Of a DNA stretch of 64,000 nt, positions 19,601-29,411 are shown piece after piece; within the stretch, counting starts at the first letter, position 1; each line of letters opens with the position of its first letter. The DNA comes from Methanobacteriaceae archaeon (lineage in GTDB: Archaea > Methanobacteriota > Methanobacteria > Methanobacteriales > Methanobacteriaceae). Position numbers and translations under genes: made by a program. The notes under the pieces were generated by a model, which was given only the letters and a program-made list of their open reading frames with translations, was not told the origin of the DNA and did no database searches. Where the stretch lies: the NCBI GenBank assembly GCA_030016715.1, contig JASEJD010000004.1:1-64000 (forward strand), read 5' to 3'.

Positions 19601-20223
19601 ATAGTGAAGCAATAAATCTTAAAAAGGTGGGTATGCATAAGGGATTGTTATATGAAACTATTATAACCACTAAAAATTCAGATAACATTCCTAACGCCGC
19701 CCCTATAGGAGTTCTGTGTAAAAGTGAAAATGAAATTGTGGCTTACCTATATCAGGGATCACATACCCTGGAAAATATTAAGTTACAAAAAAAATTCATA
19801 GTTAACATAGTCAATGATCCAGAAGTATTTGTAGAGTGCACCCTATCTGATCCATCTCCTCAACACTTTAAACCATATAAAGACTATTTTTTTCTTAAAA
19901 ACTGTGCAGGATATTTCACTGCAGAATTAACTGATATGAAAGAAGTTGATAGAAAAGATAAACTAGGATCCTCTAATCTAAATATAATAAAAGCACAGGT
20001 AGAAGATATATTCATCTGCCAAGAATCAATAAAACCATTTAATCGGGCCTCTTTTGCCATTATTGAATCTTTAATTTATTTCACCCGCCTGGAATTGGCA
20101 GATGAAAAGACTCGTCAAAAATATTTGGACAGAATAAGAGAAATGTCTAGATTAGTGAATAAGGTTGGTGGTTTAAAACATAAAAAAGCTATGGCTACCC
20201 TATTAAATAGAATTAATAAATAG
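19597..20223 (+). CDS. DUF447 family flavin-binding-like protein
   Basis: A 208-residue protein of the DUF447 (PF04289) family, whose known structures have an FMN-binding split barrel. Motifs: [14 protein letters not shown] (about 32-45), GSHTLENIK and [17 protein letters not shown] (about 149-165). No catalytic function is established for the family. It overlaps the DUF2124 gene by 4 bases, and the two appear to form a unit. Confidence 0.78.
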   Translation: MNSEAINLKKVGMHKGLLYETIITTKNSDNIPNAAPIGVLCKSENEIVAYLYQGSHTLENIKLQKKFIVNIVNDPEVFVECTLSDPSPQHFKPYKDYFFLKNCAGYFTAELTDMKEVDRKDKLGSSNLNIIKAQVEDIFICQESIKPFNRASFAIIESLIYFTRLELADEKTRQKYLDRIREMSRLVNKVGGLKHKKAMATLLNRINK

Positions 20224-20268
20224 ACTTATAAATTATTAAAATAAGATATAACTATAGGAGTTGTGCAA

Positions 20269-20499
20269 ATGGCTGATGATAATAAAGAATGGATGTTAGG
20301 ATATCTGGGATTTTTAGGATTTCTTGGTTTCACTGCATTCCAAACCCATGAACCACTACAATTATTCCAGTTCTGTTTGTTCGGACTTTTCGGATTTTTC
20401 CAACCAAAAGTTGATCAATTCAAATATGTGGCCTATATTGGAGCGTTCTTTGGACTTATAATGGGAATCTTAGGAATCACTGGTATAATCACTGTATAA
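20269..20499 (+). CDS. Small two-helix membrane protein
   Basis: A 76-residue protein with a short charged N-terminus (ADDNKEW) and then two hydrophobic segments: a Gly/Phe-rich one (LGYLGFLGFLGFTAF) and a C-terminal one (AYIGAFFGLIMGILGITGIIT). The ATG at 20269 is preferred over the GTG at 20263 because TAGGAG is 8 bases before the ATG and only 2 before the GTG. No function can be assigned; it resembles small DUF3796-like membrane proteins only loosely. Confidence 0.7.
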   Translation: MADDNKEWMLGYLGFLGFLGFTAFQTHEPLQLFQFCLFGLFGFFQPKVDQFKYVAYIGAFFGLIMGILGITGIITV

Positions 20500-20547
20500 T
20501 GAATAACCTAAGATATTCTTATATTTTTTTAATTTTTATTACCTTAT

Positions 20548-22155
20548 TTATTTAATTACATCTACAAACTGAAATGATTCCACATCAAAAAGGCCCTGAT
20601 CACTTATTTTGATTTTAGGAATTACTAGTAAAGCCATGAATGACATGGTCATGAATGGCGACTTTAAATTTGAACCCATAGTACTAACTACTTGATGTAA
20701 TTTTTTAAGTTTCAAAGAAACTTCTCTAGCACTTTCAACACTCATTAAACCAGCTATTGGAAGTTTTAATGAGTATTGTTTGGCATCCATCGTGATGGAT
20801 ATTCCTCCTTTATTCTTCAGTATGAGATTAACTGCACGGGCCATATCTTCCCCACTTGTTCCAACTACTATGATATTATGTGAATCATGAGCAACACTGG
20901 ATGCAATAGCACCACTTTTTAATCCAAATCCACGTACAAAGGCATTAGTGATTCGATTGTGACCATATCTTTCCACTACTGCAATTTTAAGAATATCATC
21001 ATCTATTTTTGGCTGTATTTTACTATTTTCCACATTTAATATTGCTTCTGACTCTCCAGTTATAAGCTGTCCTTCCACAACATCTATTACCCTCACTTTT
21101 TCTGACTCATTAGGAGAAAATATTTCAAAATCTTTTCTTGTTTTTTTACTAGAAAGAAATGTACTATCTACAGTAAGTGGTTTAACTGGAAATTTAGGCC
21201 TTCCATTTTCTGATACAAGTTTACCATTAATATAGACAGATTCTACATTTAATTTTTCTAAATCATCAACAATTACTAGGTCTGCAGATCTACCAGGTTG
21301 TATAGCACCATTATTTAAACTGTAATGTTGGGCGGGATTAATGGTGACCATTTTAATAGCCTTAACTGGATCCAAACCTAGTTGAACTGCTTTTTTTATC
21401 ATTACATCCAAGTGCCCTTGGAGTAGATCTTCAGGGTGCTTGTCATCAGAAACAATAAAATCTCCACCTACTGACAGGAGGTCTTCCAAATTTTTAGCAG
21501 AGGACCCTTCCCTTAACATTATCTTCATACCCATCTGTCTTTTTTCAAAGGCCTCTTGGGGTTGGGTGCACTCATGATCAGTTGATATTCCTGCAGCAAC
21601 ATATTTACACAAGTTATCACCAGTTAAAAGAGGAGCATGACCATCAATCGGCTTTTTATGCTTTTTTGCTGTTTCAATCTTATTAAATACTTCCTTGTCG
21701 CCGCCTATAACACCAGGAAAATTCATCATCTCACCTAATGCCACTATTTCCCGGTAATCCAAAAGTCTGTCAATATCTTCAGAGCTTAAGATAGATCCAG
21801 AAGTCTCAAATGGTGTTGCTGGGACGCATGAGGGGGCGGTAAAGAAAAATTTAAGGGGAACTGAAGATGCATCTTTGATCATATATTTAATTCCATCAAC
21901 TCCCATTACATTGGCTATCTCATGGGGATCAGCCACCACTGCAGTGGTTCCATGAGGTATTACCATCTCTGAAAATCTAGACGGTGTGAGCATTGAACTT
22001 TCGATGTGTATATGAGCATCAATAAAACCCGGTAATATATAACCTTTTAAATCTTCATTTAATGGTTTTACACATTTTATAATGCCCTTCTCCACCATTA
22101 TCTCAGCAGGGTATATCTCCTCACTAAATACATTTAAAATATTTCCTTTTAACAT
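20548..22155 (-). CDS. ade: Adenine deaminase
   Basis: Hydrolyses adenine to hypoxanthine and ammonia in purine salvage. The 535-residue protein is a metal-dependent amidohydrolase: [12 protein letters not shown] (about residues 43-54) supplies the first metal His pair, DPHEIANV the next site, and DGHAPLLTG and [10 protein letters not shown] later ligands. The C-terminal domain has the adenine deaminase signature [15 protein letters not shown] (about 424-438). Length matches prokaryotic Ade. The start follows GAGAGGTC. It has no operon partners. Confidence 0.94.
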   Translation of the reverse strand: MLKGNILNVFSEEIYPAEIMVEKGIIKCVKPLNEDLKGYILPGFIDAHIHIESSMLTPSRFSEMVIPHGTTAVVADPHEIANVMGVDGIKYMIKDASSVPLKFFFTAPSCVPATPFETSGSILSSEDIDRLLDYREIVALGEMMNFPGVIGGDKEVFNKIETAKKHKKPIDGHAPLLTGDNLCKYVAAGISTDHECTQPQEAFEKRQMGMKIMLREGSSAKNLEDLLSVGGDFIVSDDKHPEDLLQGHLDVMIKKAVQLGLDPVKAIKMVTINPAQHYSLNNGAIQPGRSADLVIVDDLEKLNVESVYINGKLVSENGRPKFPVKPLTVDSTFLSSKKTRKDFEIFSPNESEKVRVIDVVEGQLITGESEAILNVENSKIQPKIDDDILKIAVVERYGHNRITNAFVRGFGLKSGAIASSVAHDSHNIIVVGTSGEDMARAVNLILKNKGGISITMDAKQYSLKLPIAGLMSVESAREVSLKLKKLHQVVSTMGSNLKSPFMTMSFMALLVIPKIKISDQGLFDVESFQFVDVIK

Positions 22156-22363
22156 TCAAGACCTCTCCAAATAGTTCCACAAATCAGGGATAATATTATA
22201 AAGATAATTATTTCAATCATCTATTTATATTCATTATTCTCATCTTGAGTGTATTATACTAAGTATAAAAAAAATGTTCTTTGGAATGGAAATAATTATC
22301 AATAATAGAATACAATGATATACTACAAAAGGCTTAATTAAAAAATAATAGTATGGTGGAAAA

Positions 22364-22675
22364 ATGGAGTTACAATATATACTTAAGGTAATAGTGTTCT
22401 TTGTTATATTAGCGAGCATTGGTTTCATTTTCTGGATATTTTTAACCTTCCAGAAAGAGCAGATGCAAGCTGACCTCTTTTTAAGATATGAATATTTCAA
22501 AAAGAGTATATTATCATTCTTATCAGCGATCGCATTATTTTTGATATTAAATTCTCTGGACAACATTGGAATCATGATTCCAGGAATATTTCACAGTCTA
22601 ATTGATATTATTGTTTTATTTTTAGTCTGTTTAGCTGTTTATTATTTTAAATCTAGAGTTACTAATAAAAATTAA
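22364..22675 (+). CDS. Small membrane protein, unknown
   Basis: A 103-residue protein with three predicted membrane helices (about 7-29, 48-65 and 73-95) and a charged loop after the first (KEQMQADLFLRYEYFKKS). It is divergent from ade and convergent with the ornithine cyclodeaminase-like gene. GGTGG lies upstream of the ATG. No family was recognised. Confidence 0.65.
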   Translation: MELQYILKVIVFFVILASIGFIFWIFLTFQKEQMQADLFLRYEYFKKSILSFLSAIALFLILNSLDNIGIMIPGIFHSLIDIIVLFLVCLAVYYFKSRVTNKN

Positions 22676-22701
22676 AAAATTATTCATTTTTTTGTTTTTA
22701 T

Positions 22702-23922
22702 TTATTTATTGTGAATCTCTTCGAAAAGAATTGGTAGAAATGCCCCAACATCAGTTACAATACTAACCACTTGGGCGCTGCCCCTGTCAGCCAGTTTAGT
22801 AACTGTAGCAGGATTAATATCTACGCATATGCTCTTTACTTGTGAAGGTAAGATATTTCCTGTGGCAATGGAGTGGAGCATTGTGGCAATCATTATTACC
22901 ATATCCACGTCTTGTACATGCTTTCGCATGGCATCTTGTGCTTCAATTACATCGGTTATTACATCTGGAAGTGGTCCATCATCTCTGATGGAACCCGCCA
23001 GAACAAATGGAACCTCATTTTTCACACATTCATACATGATACCTTTTTTTAGAACATTTTTCTCCACGGCCTCTTTAATAGAACCTGCCCTGTTTATTTC
23101 ATTTATAGCGTAAATGTGGTGTCGATGTCCCCGGGCCACGGCTTCTCCGGTTTTTACACACATCCCTAATGATGTTCCATAAATTGCATTTTCAATATCA
23201 TGGGTTGCCAGTGCATTACCTGCAAATAAAACATCTATGTAACCCTCCCTTATCATCTGAGATAATATGGGTGCAGAACCAGTATGTACTATAGCAGGAC
23301 CCCCCACAATAGCTATTTTTCCATTTCGTGCTTTAATTTCTTTAATTTCATTAGCTATCTTTTTTATAATGGTTGTTACGGGTTTTTCTGATGATACATC
23401 ACTTCCCATGAATTCGAAAACACCCTGTTTTCCCCGTGGTCTTTCAGGAGGTTCGACTTTTATGCCTTCTCTTCCTACCACCACCAGATCACCTTTCTTA
23501 ATTCTTCCCATAGGTTTACAGTAAGCTCTTTTCAATTCAGGATCTAAGACTATCATACAGTCCATTTCTATATCTTCCACTGGGATCCAATTATTTCTGT
23601 ATCTGATGAAGGTGGGATGATTTGTTGTGGAATAAAAGTCATCCGGGAGTACTTTATCTTTTTCAGATTTTTCTACTTTAACTTCCCTTATTTCTGCTAT
23701 GGTTGCTCCAATCTCACTTAACTCATCTAAAATCTCGTTTAAATGATTAGAATCAGTGCCTTCCACCATTATAAGTGCATAGCTAGTGTCCTTTTTTTGT
23801 TTGCCCACTTGAAATTCGAGAATTTCAAAATCGCCCCCCATATCCATAATTATATCCAAGGTTTTAGGAAGCATGAGAGAGTCAATAATATGTCCGGAAA
23901 GTTCTACTTCTCTGGTATTCAT
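22702..23922 (-). CDS. Archaeal-type ornithine cyclodeaminase (TIGR00300, LOR/SDH-like)
   Basis: A 406-residue protein of the TIGR00300 family. The N-terminal domain (about 1-100) is the LOR/SDH conserved region, and the C-terminal half has a nucleotide-binding fold with [14 protein letters not shown] (about 203-216), a further [17 protein letters not shown] and [13 protein letters not shown] Methanococcus homologue has been shown to convert ornithine to proline and ammonia with NAD+, so this is the likely proline-forming enzyme here. It is followed on the same strand, upstream, by agmatinase and aIF5A, an arginine/ornithine-related neighbourhood. The start is ATG at 23922 after AGGATTTGCC. 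Confidence 0.82.
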   Translation of the reverse strand: MNTREVELSGHIIDSLMLPKTLDIIMDMGGDFEILEFQVGKQKKDTSYALIMVEGTDSNHLNEILDELSEIGATIAEIREVKVEKSEKDKVLPDDFYSTTNHPTFIRYRNNWIPVEDIEMDCMIVLDPELKRAYCKPMGRIKKGDLVVVGREGIKVEPPERPRGKQGVFEFMGSDVSSEKPVTTIIKKIANEIKEIKARNGKIAIVGGPAIVHTGSAPILSQMIREGYIDVLFAGNALATHDIENAIYGTSLGMCVKTGEAVARGHRHHIYAINEINRAGSIKEAVEKNVLKKGIMYECVKNEVPFVLAGSIRDDGPLPDVITDVIEAQDAMRKHVQDVDMVIMIATMLHSIATGNILPSQVKSICVDINPATVTKLADRGSAQVVSIVTDVGAFLPILFEEIHNK

Positions 23923-24084
23923 GGCAAATCCTCGTCTAATATTAATTTGATATAGATATATGCTATTATTTGTAAAGGTTTATAAATTTATACTTGTTTA
24001 AAAAAAAGGGTTATCGTTAAAGTATATTGGTTCTCATCCTTTAGGTAGATAATTTAAAAATCAATTTGTTGTTATGGTGCGAAA

Positions 24085-24975
24085 TTAACTTTTTAAGCAG
24101 AGAAAATCATAAATAATCTTTGCAGCATTAATGGCAGTTACATCACCAAGCTGGTTGGAAGCCACCTCTACCAGGTCCAGACCCAAGATCTCTTTTTCTG
24201 CAATTTTTGATATTAAAATCTCCATCTGAAAGGGATCAATCCCTCCCGGCATTGGATTTCCACTATTAGGTGCGAATGACGGATCTAAAACATCTATATC
24301 TATTGAAACATAAATTTTACTATCTATTCCATCTATTGTTTCAATTATCTTCTTTATATCACTATAAACATCTTTAGAAGAATAATATTTTATATTTTTT
24401 TTATCAACGAATATTTTTTCCTCTCTAGAACATGATCTGATCCCTATCTGAATAATCTCAAGTGGATTTAAATCATAGACCCGTCTCATTACAGTTGCAT
24501 GGGAATATTTTTCACCCATATACCTATCTATCATATCCATATGGGCATCAAAATGGATAACAGTTACATCTTCAGCATTAATAGCCTTTAAAATAGGATA
24601 TGTAATGCTATGCTCGCCACCTAGAAATATTGGTGTAAGATTATGATCTTTAAGTTTTTTAACAGTTGATTCAATGTTGCAACAAGTTTTTATTAAATTT
24701 CCCGGAACTATTTCCACATCGCCTAGATCATAAAAAGGAAGGTCCAAATTTTTATCAAAAGTAAGATTGTATCTTTCAAAATTATGGGAAGCCTCACGAA
24801 TTACCAAAGGCCCATATCTCGATCCTACTTTGTAAGTGCTAGTGCTGTCGAAAGGTACACCTAATAGGGCATAATTATTTTTACCATTAAAATCCTTATC
24901 TAAATTAGAATCTTTAAATTCATTTTCTTCCAGTGAATAGGCGAATTTAGAGTTATTTTGAGTATAAAGAAGCAT
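24085..24975 (-). CDS. speB: Agmatinase (ureohydrolase family)
   Basis: Hydrolyses agmatine to putrescine and urea. The three manganese motifs are present: GGEHSITYP (about 118-126), HFDAHMDM (about 141-148) and SIDIDVLDPSFAPNSG (about 214-229). The 296-residue length fits agmatinase rather than arginase, and the nearby arginine decarboxylase (pdaD, 25790) supplies the substrate. It lies between the cyclodeaminase-like gene and aIF5A, all leftward. The putrescine product leads to the spermidine that provides the hypusine side chain of aIF5A. Confidence 0.92.
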   Translation of the reverse strand: MLLYTQNNSKFAYSLEENEFKDSNLDKDFNGKNNYALLGVPFDSTSTYKVGSRYGPLVIREASHNFERYNLTFDKNLDLPFYDLGDVEIVPGNLIKTCCNIESTVKKLKDHNLTPIFLGGEHSITYPILKAINAEDVTVIHFDAHMDMIDRYMGEKYSHATVMRRVYDLNPLEIIQIGIRSCSREEKIFVDKKNIKYYSSKDVYSDIKKIIETIDGIDSKIYVSIDIDVLDPSFAPNSGNPMPGGIDPFQMEILISKIAEKEILGLDLVEVASNQLGDVTAINAAKIIYDFLCLKS

Positions 24976-25059
24976 ATAATTCTCCTTAATCCATGTAAAT
25001 TATCTCTAGCTCCTATTTGATATTTATACTCATGAAATTAAGAAAGATATAACATGTAT

Positions 25060-25449
25060 CTATTTTATTCTCATTAATTTTTTATTGCCTAAAGCCATTA
25101 TATAATCAACTTCAGCACCTTCAATTAATTTATCACTTAATTCATCAGGTATAGGTAGTTCAAAGGTTTCATATGTTTCCAGATCCATTAATTGTACATC
25201 ACTACCCATTAATGCTAAAACCTGAGCCACTCTTTTGTCTATTATGGGTATGTCAATCTTAGTATCTACTGGTTTAACAATGCTTCTTTTTTGGTTATCA
25301 AATATTCCCACAGCTTCCACCCGGGCCTTGGCTGAACCATGTTTTCCTGGTGATGAGGTTTGGATACTTGTAATTTTTGATGCTTCACCATCTAATATAA
25401 CATATTTACCTACTTTTAATGTTTTAACTTCTACCACTTTTTTTGACAT
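25060..25449 (-). CDS. eif5A: Translation factor aIF5A
   Basis: A 129-residue factor that relieves ribosome stalling. The hypusination loop [10 protein letters not shown] is present, with the target lysine at residue 36. The N-terminal SH3-like and C-terminal OB-fold domains are of normal length. Modification needs spermidine, whose precursor putrescine comes from the adjacent agmatinase. The gene is 84 bases upstream of speB on the same strand, so cotranscription is likely. Confidence 0.95.
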   Translation of the reverse strand: MSKKVVEVKTLKVGKYVILDGEASKITSIQTSSPGKHGSAKARVEAVGIFDNQKRSIVKPVDTKIDIPIIDKRVAQVLALMGSDVQLMDLETYETFELPIPDELSDKLIEGAEVDYIMALGNKKLMRIK

Positions 25450-25789
25450 TATTCTTCCTCCAATACTATTTAAAACACAATTAGATTCAATTATTTAATA
25501 TAGCTTCAATTTTCATATTTCAAATTAATTAATACAATTATTTCAAAATATTTATAGACTATATTCTACAATTTTTTTACTCCAAATCATACTAATTATA
25601 TTGTAGTAATCAAATAGTAGATTTAACCAATAATATAAATTTTGATATAAATTAACGTTGCTTTAATTTAATACATTCACATTTGATCGTTAATTTAATT
25701 TCATTATAACTATAAAATTCATTGTATAAATAAGGAATTATTAATATAACATCACAAGAATTTCACTAAAAAAATTATAGGAAATTAAC
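25450..25789. other. Divergent promoter region of aIF5A and pdaD
   Basis: A 340-base AT-rich spacer between two outward-facing polyamine-related genes. A TATA-like TATAAATAAG near 25725 is placed for pdaD. No operator repeat or RNA element was evident by eye. Confidence 0.4.
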
Positions 25790-26233
25790 ATGAAGATTTC
25801 GATAACATCAGGAAAATCAGAAGGACCAACAAATCTCAATGCATTTGATAATGCTCTTTTAAACGCAGGAATAGGCGATGTGAACTTAATAAAAGTTTCC
25901 AGCATTATTCCTAAAGGAACAGAGATAGTAAAATTACCTAAATTAAAACCAGGGACAATGGTAAACTGTGTATTATCCCATGTAACCTCCCAGAGAAGAG
26001 GGGATCATATAACTGCTGCTATTGCAGTTGCCCAATCCAAAGATTTTGGTTGTGTAGTTGAAAATGCAGGAATCAATACAGATCCAGCTAAAATAAGGGA
26101 GGAAACTGTAGAAATGGTTAAATATATGATGGATGTGAGGTCTTTACAAATAGATGAGATTTTTGTGGAAGAAATTAATCACACCGTGAAAAATGTGGGT
26201 TCTGCTGTGGCAGCTGTGGTTTATTTGGAGTAA
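25790..26233 (+). CDS. pdaD: Pyruvoyl-dependent arginine decarboxylase proenzyme
   Basis: Decarboxylates arginine to agmatine, the first step to putrescine in archaea. The 147-residue proenzyme self-cleaves between two serines to make the pyruvoyl group: [11 protein letters not shown] carries Ser37-Ser38, matching the known Ser-Ser cleavage site. [13 protein letters not shown] and [17 protein letters not shown] are further family motifs. It is divergent from aIF5A and speB, so arginine to agmatine to putrescine is encoded in one 2-kb block. Confidence 0.94.
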   Translation: MKISITSGKSEGPTNLNAFDNALLNAGIGDVNLIKVSSIIPKGTEIVKLPKLKPGTMVNCVLSHVTSQRRGDHITAAIAVAQSKDFGCVVENAGINTDPAKIREETVEMVKYMMDVRSLQIDEIFVEEINHTVKNVGSAVAAVVYLE

Positions 26234-26237
26234 AATT

Positions 26238-27071
26238 ATGAAAAAGGATGATTTAAATTTTTGGAAAGAGGTTTCCAAAAAGATAATTAAAAATGTGGAA
26301 AATGCCATATCCCCCTATGTGGGTACAAAAAAGGCTAATAAAATTGTAATGATGGGAGCTGACGGCACACCAACTAAACTTATTGATATAAAAGCAGAAA
26401 CAGAAGTTATTAAAGTATTGAAAGAGTTAGAAATACCAGTTACACTAATAAGCGAAGAAATTGGTATGTTAAATCTTGGAGATGAACCCTCAACAGTTTA
26501 TTTAGTTGTAGATCCCTTGGATGGAACCACCAACGCTGTAAAAAATATGCCAGCTTACGGTATTTCCATAGCCATAGCTAAAACACAGGCAGATAAATAT
26601 CCAACCATTAATAATGTGAATATTGGTTTTGTAAAAAATTTTGCTACAGGAGATCTTTTCCGAGCTGTTAAAGGCCAAGGATCATTCATCAATGATCAAA
26701 AGGCTGTTCCCTCAACTATTGATAAATTAAACAATTCCCTGGTCGGTGCTTTTATCTATGGCACTAATGTTAAAAAATTAGATTATCTATGTAAAAGGGT
26801 AAGAAGAATGAGGATAATGGGTTCAGTTGCCATAGAACTATGTTACGTGGCGGATATGACTTATGATGCATTTATTGATCTGCGTGATAATTTAAGGATT
26901 GTGGATATTGCCGCTGCCAAACTGATTGTAGAAGAAGCCGGTGGAATTGTAAGTGATTTAGATAATCAGACCATTAATGGAAAACTAACTGTAAAAGATA
27001 AAACATCCATCTTAGCTGCAAGTAATAAAAAATTACATGAAGACATATTAAATGTTATGGGGGGCCTATAA
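26238..27071 (+). CDS. suhB: Inositol monophosphatase / fructose-1,6-bisphosphatase
   Basis: A Mg2+-dependent phosphatase of the IMPase superfamily, which in methanogens often acts on both inositol-1-phosphate and fructose-1,6-bisphosphate. Motifs: SEEIGM (metal Glu), DPLDGTTNAVK (about 92-102) and VDIAAAKLIVEEAGG (about 216-230). Length 277. The ATG at 26238 is used because it follows TTTGGAG and lies just after the pdaD stop; a longer frame would run into pdaD. The stop overlaps the NAD kinase ATG by one base. The same two enzymes are fused in one chain in Methanocaldococcus, which supports the pairing. Confidence 0.92.
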   Translation: MKKDDLNFWKEVSKKIIKNVENAISPYVGTKKANKIVMMGADGTPTKLIDIKAETEVIKVLKELEIPVTLISEEIGMLNLGDEPSTVYLVVDPLDGTTNAVKNMPAYGISIAIAKTQADKYPTINNVNIGFVKNFATGDLFRAVKGQGSFINDQKAVPSTIDKLNNSLVGAFIYGTNVKKLDYLCKRVRRMRIMGSVAIELCYVADMTYDAFIDLRDNLRIVDIAAAKLIVEEAGGIVSDLDNQTINGKLTVKDKTSILAASNKKLHEDILNVMGGL

Positions 27072-27910
27072 TGAATATTGGTATTGTAGCACGTCTCGAT
27101 ACCGAGGATGCTGTTAGATTAGCCGATAAAATAGTGGAATTCCTTCAAGAAAAAAAGATTAACCTTACTATAGACTGCTCTCTTTCCCTGAAACTGGGTA
27201 AATATAAAGAAATAAGTTGTGAACTGGAAGATATGGATGTGGATATGATAATGGCCATTGGTGGTGATGGAACCATCCTTCGAACTCAAAACTTTATAAA
27301 TGGCAAGAAAATACCCATATTTGGAATAAATATGGGTACGGTAGGATTTCTTACAGAAATTGAACCAGAAGATGTGTTTAGTGCTCTGGAAGAAGTTTTA
27401 GCTGGAAATTATTTCATTGAAAAAAGAATGCAGCTGAGAGTATGTCACTATCAAGAACTACCCTCTGCACTTAATGAAGTGGTTATAATGACCCGTAAAC
27501 CAGCTAAGATGCTGCACATAGAGATTTCAGTTGATGATGAGAGTGTTGAAGAATTAAGGGCAGACGGACTAATAATTGCAACACCAAGCGGATCTACAGC
27601 CTATGCCATGTCAGCAGGAGGACCTATAGTGGATCCCCGGGTAAATGCATTTATTATAGTACCTATATGTCCTTTCAAACTTGGAGCCCGACCTTTTGTA
27701 GTATCCAATCAAAGTGAAATTAAGGTAAAACTTCTTAGAAAAGGTAAAAAGGCTATGGCAGTTATAGATGGTCAGTTTGAAGAAGAAATCAATTATATGG
27801 ATGAGGTAATCTTCAAAAAATCAGATAATTACGCATTTTTTATCCGTTTAACCAAAGCATTTTATAAAAGAGTTAGAGAAAAACTAACTGAAGGCGGAAT
27901 AAGTCCCTGA
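27071..27910 (+). CDS. nadK: NAD kinase
   Basis: Phosphorylates NAD to NADP. The 279-residue protein has the GGDGTIL motif (about residues 63-69), FGINMGTVGFLTE (about 91-103), the NEVV motif (about 138-141) and the SGSTAYAMSAGGPIV segment (about 177-191), all diagnostic. It is translationally coupled to the phosphatase gene before it. Bringing NADP-making and NADP- or sugar-phosphate-cleaving activities together is seen as a fusion in related archaea. Confidence 0.94.
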   Translation: MNIGIVARLDTEDAVRLADKIVEFLQEKKINLTIDCSLSLKLGKYKEISCELEDMDVDMIMAIGGDGTILRTQNFINGKKIPIFGINMGTVGFLTEIEPEDVFSALEEVLAGNYFIEKRMQLRVCHYQELPSALNEVVIMTRKPAKMLHIEISVDDESVEELRADGLIIATPSGSTAYAMSAGGPIVDPRVNAFIIVPICPFKLGARPFVVSNQSEIKVKLLRKGKKAMAVIDGQFEEEINYMDEVIFKKSDNYAFFIRLTKAFYKRVREKLTEGGISP

Positions 27911-27956
27911 AATTTTTAGTTTTACTTTTTTCTTGTTATGGGGAGGATATGTCCAG

Positions 27957-29291
27957 ATGAAAGTTTTAGTAGTTGATATGACCCATGGCGGTAAAAAAAT
28001 TGCTTTAGAATTCCTAAAAGCAGGGACAGATAAGGTATATGCTTATGATATCTATAAAACATTGCCCACTGATGATGTTATCAATTTAAGCAGAAAGGGA
28101 ATAATTTTTGTTGATAATGTCATTGAAGATGATGATTTATTAATTGTGGCCCCTGTTCATTCTACTGTAAAAGGTGAAAATCAAATTACCCATCATGATG
28201 CTGTACAGATTTTATTATCACCCAAAATCCAAGTACCAGTTATTGAAGTAACCGGAGTAAAAGGTAAGACCAGTACTGTGTGGATGTTAAAAGAGATATT
28301 TAAAGAATTAAACCCGCTGGTTTTATCCAGTTTAGGAATTGAGGCTGTGGTGGGTGGTGAAAATCATGTGCTGGAAAAAAATATTAGTATAACTCCTGCT
28401 AATATTGTTAGGGCTTGGGAATTAGCCGAAGATCTTGATATAGGAATAGGTATATTTGAGGCATCTCTAGGTGGAACCGGCCTGGCCAATGTGGGAATTT
28501 TAACCAATTTAGCAGAAAATTATCCTATTGCCAATAACACTAAAACCGCTGGTGAAGCTAAAAAACAGATATTTAAAAGTGATATAGTGGCATGTGAATA
28601 TAATGCATTTAAATCCAACTACTCTGATTTTAAAGAAAAAATTGTTACATTTGGTTATGATAAAGATAATACTGCTGTAAATGTAGGGGCAGTCAATGTA
28701 AAGTTTGGATTGAATAAAACCAGTTTTAAGGTGATTGTTAATAATTTAAAAACCATTAAAAATGGATATTTAAGTACTGAATTTAATATTACCACCTTTG
28801 CCCCGGCAGAACATCATCTAAACAACGTCCTAGCCGCCATATGTGGTTCATTAATATTGGAAGTTCCAATAAAGACCATTCAAAGAGGTTTGAAAAATTA
28901 TAGGGGAGTGAAGGGGCGTACTTCTATTAAAAAGATGGGGAACATTAACATTATTGAAGAAATCAATCCTGGAATAAATGTTAAGGCTATTGAAAAATCA
29001 TTTAAGATGATTAGCCAGTATGAAGACTGTGCAGTAATATTAGGGGGTAAATATGGTATAACTTGTGAAGAGATTGATGAGGAAAAGGCTGTAAATTTCC
29101 TAAACAGAACATCAGAAAATATAAACTTGATTTTAGTCGATGACTTGGGAATGAGTATTAAATCTAGATTAATAAGAAGTTACAAGTATTTTAAAACTGT
29201 TAATCAAGGTATTAAATCAGCTACTGAAGATGGATTTAAAAATATACTTTTAATTTACAGATCAAATTTTAGTGAAATAAATAAGAGATGA
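27957..29291 (+). CDS. cfbE: Coenzyme F430 synthetase (Mur ligase-like)
   Basis: A 444-residue Mur ligase-family protein. The N-terminus KVLVVDMTHGGKKIALEF is unlike peptidoglycan or pseudomurein ligases, and the ATP loop VTGVKGKTST (about 99-108) with later APAEHHLNN and GVKGRTSIKK is the Mur central and C-terminal pattern. CfbE closes the last ring of the nickel cofactor F430 of methyl-coenzyme M reductase. Its place just before hemC, an early tetrapyrrole gene, supports CfbE over a pseudomurein ligase. The ATG at 27957 follows GGGGAGG; the earlier in-frame TTG at 27933 lacks one. Identity is from family and context, not a search. Confidence 0.78.
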   Translation: MKVLVVDMTHGGKKIALEFLKAGTDKVYAYDIYKTLPTDDVINLSRKGIIFVDNVIEDDDLLIVAPVHSTVKGENQITHHDAVQILLSPKIQVPVIEVTGVKGKTSTVWMLKEIFKELNPLVLSSLGIEAVVGGENHVLEKNISITPANIVRAWELAEDLDIGIGIFEASLGGTGLANVGILTNLAENYPIANNTKTAGEAKKQIFKSDIVACEYNAFKSNYSDFKEKIVTFGYDKDNTAVNVGAVNVKFGLNKTSFKVIVNNLKTIKNGYLSTEFNITTFAPAEHHLNNVLAAICGSLILEVPIKTIQRGLKNYRGVKGRTSIKKMGNINIIEEINPGINVKAIEKSFKMISQYEDCAVILGGKYGITCEEIDEEKAVNFLNRTSENINLILVDDLGMSIKSRLIRSYKYFKTVNQGIKSATEDGFKNILLIYRSNFSEINKR

Positions 29292-29411
29292 AAAATTTTA
29301 TTAAACATAATAATGAAACTTTTTAAATCAAATTACACGGTAAATTAATTAAAGATTAAAATAAAATTACTTTAATCAACTTCCACATTATTATGTATGG
29401 GAGATGGTGCT

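Noticed and set aside
26193-26237. Longer N-terminus for the IMPase
   Set aside because: It would overlap the pdaD C-terminus with a Trp-rich segment absent from the family; ATG at 26238 has the ribosome site.
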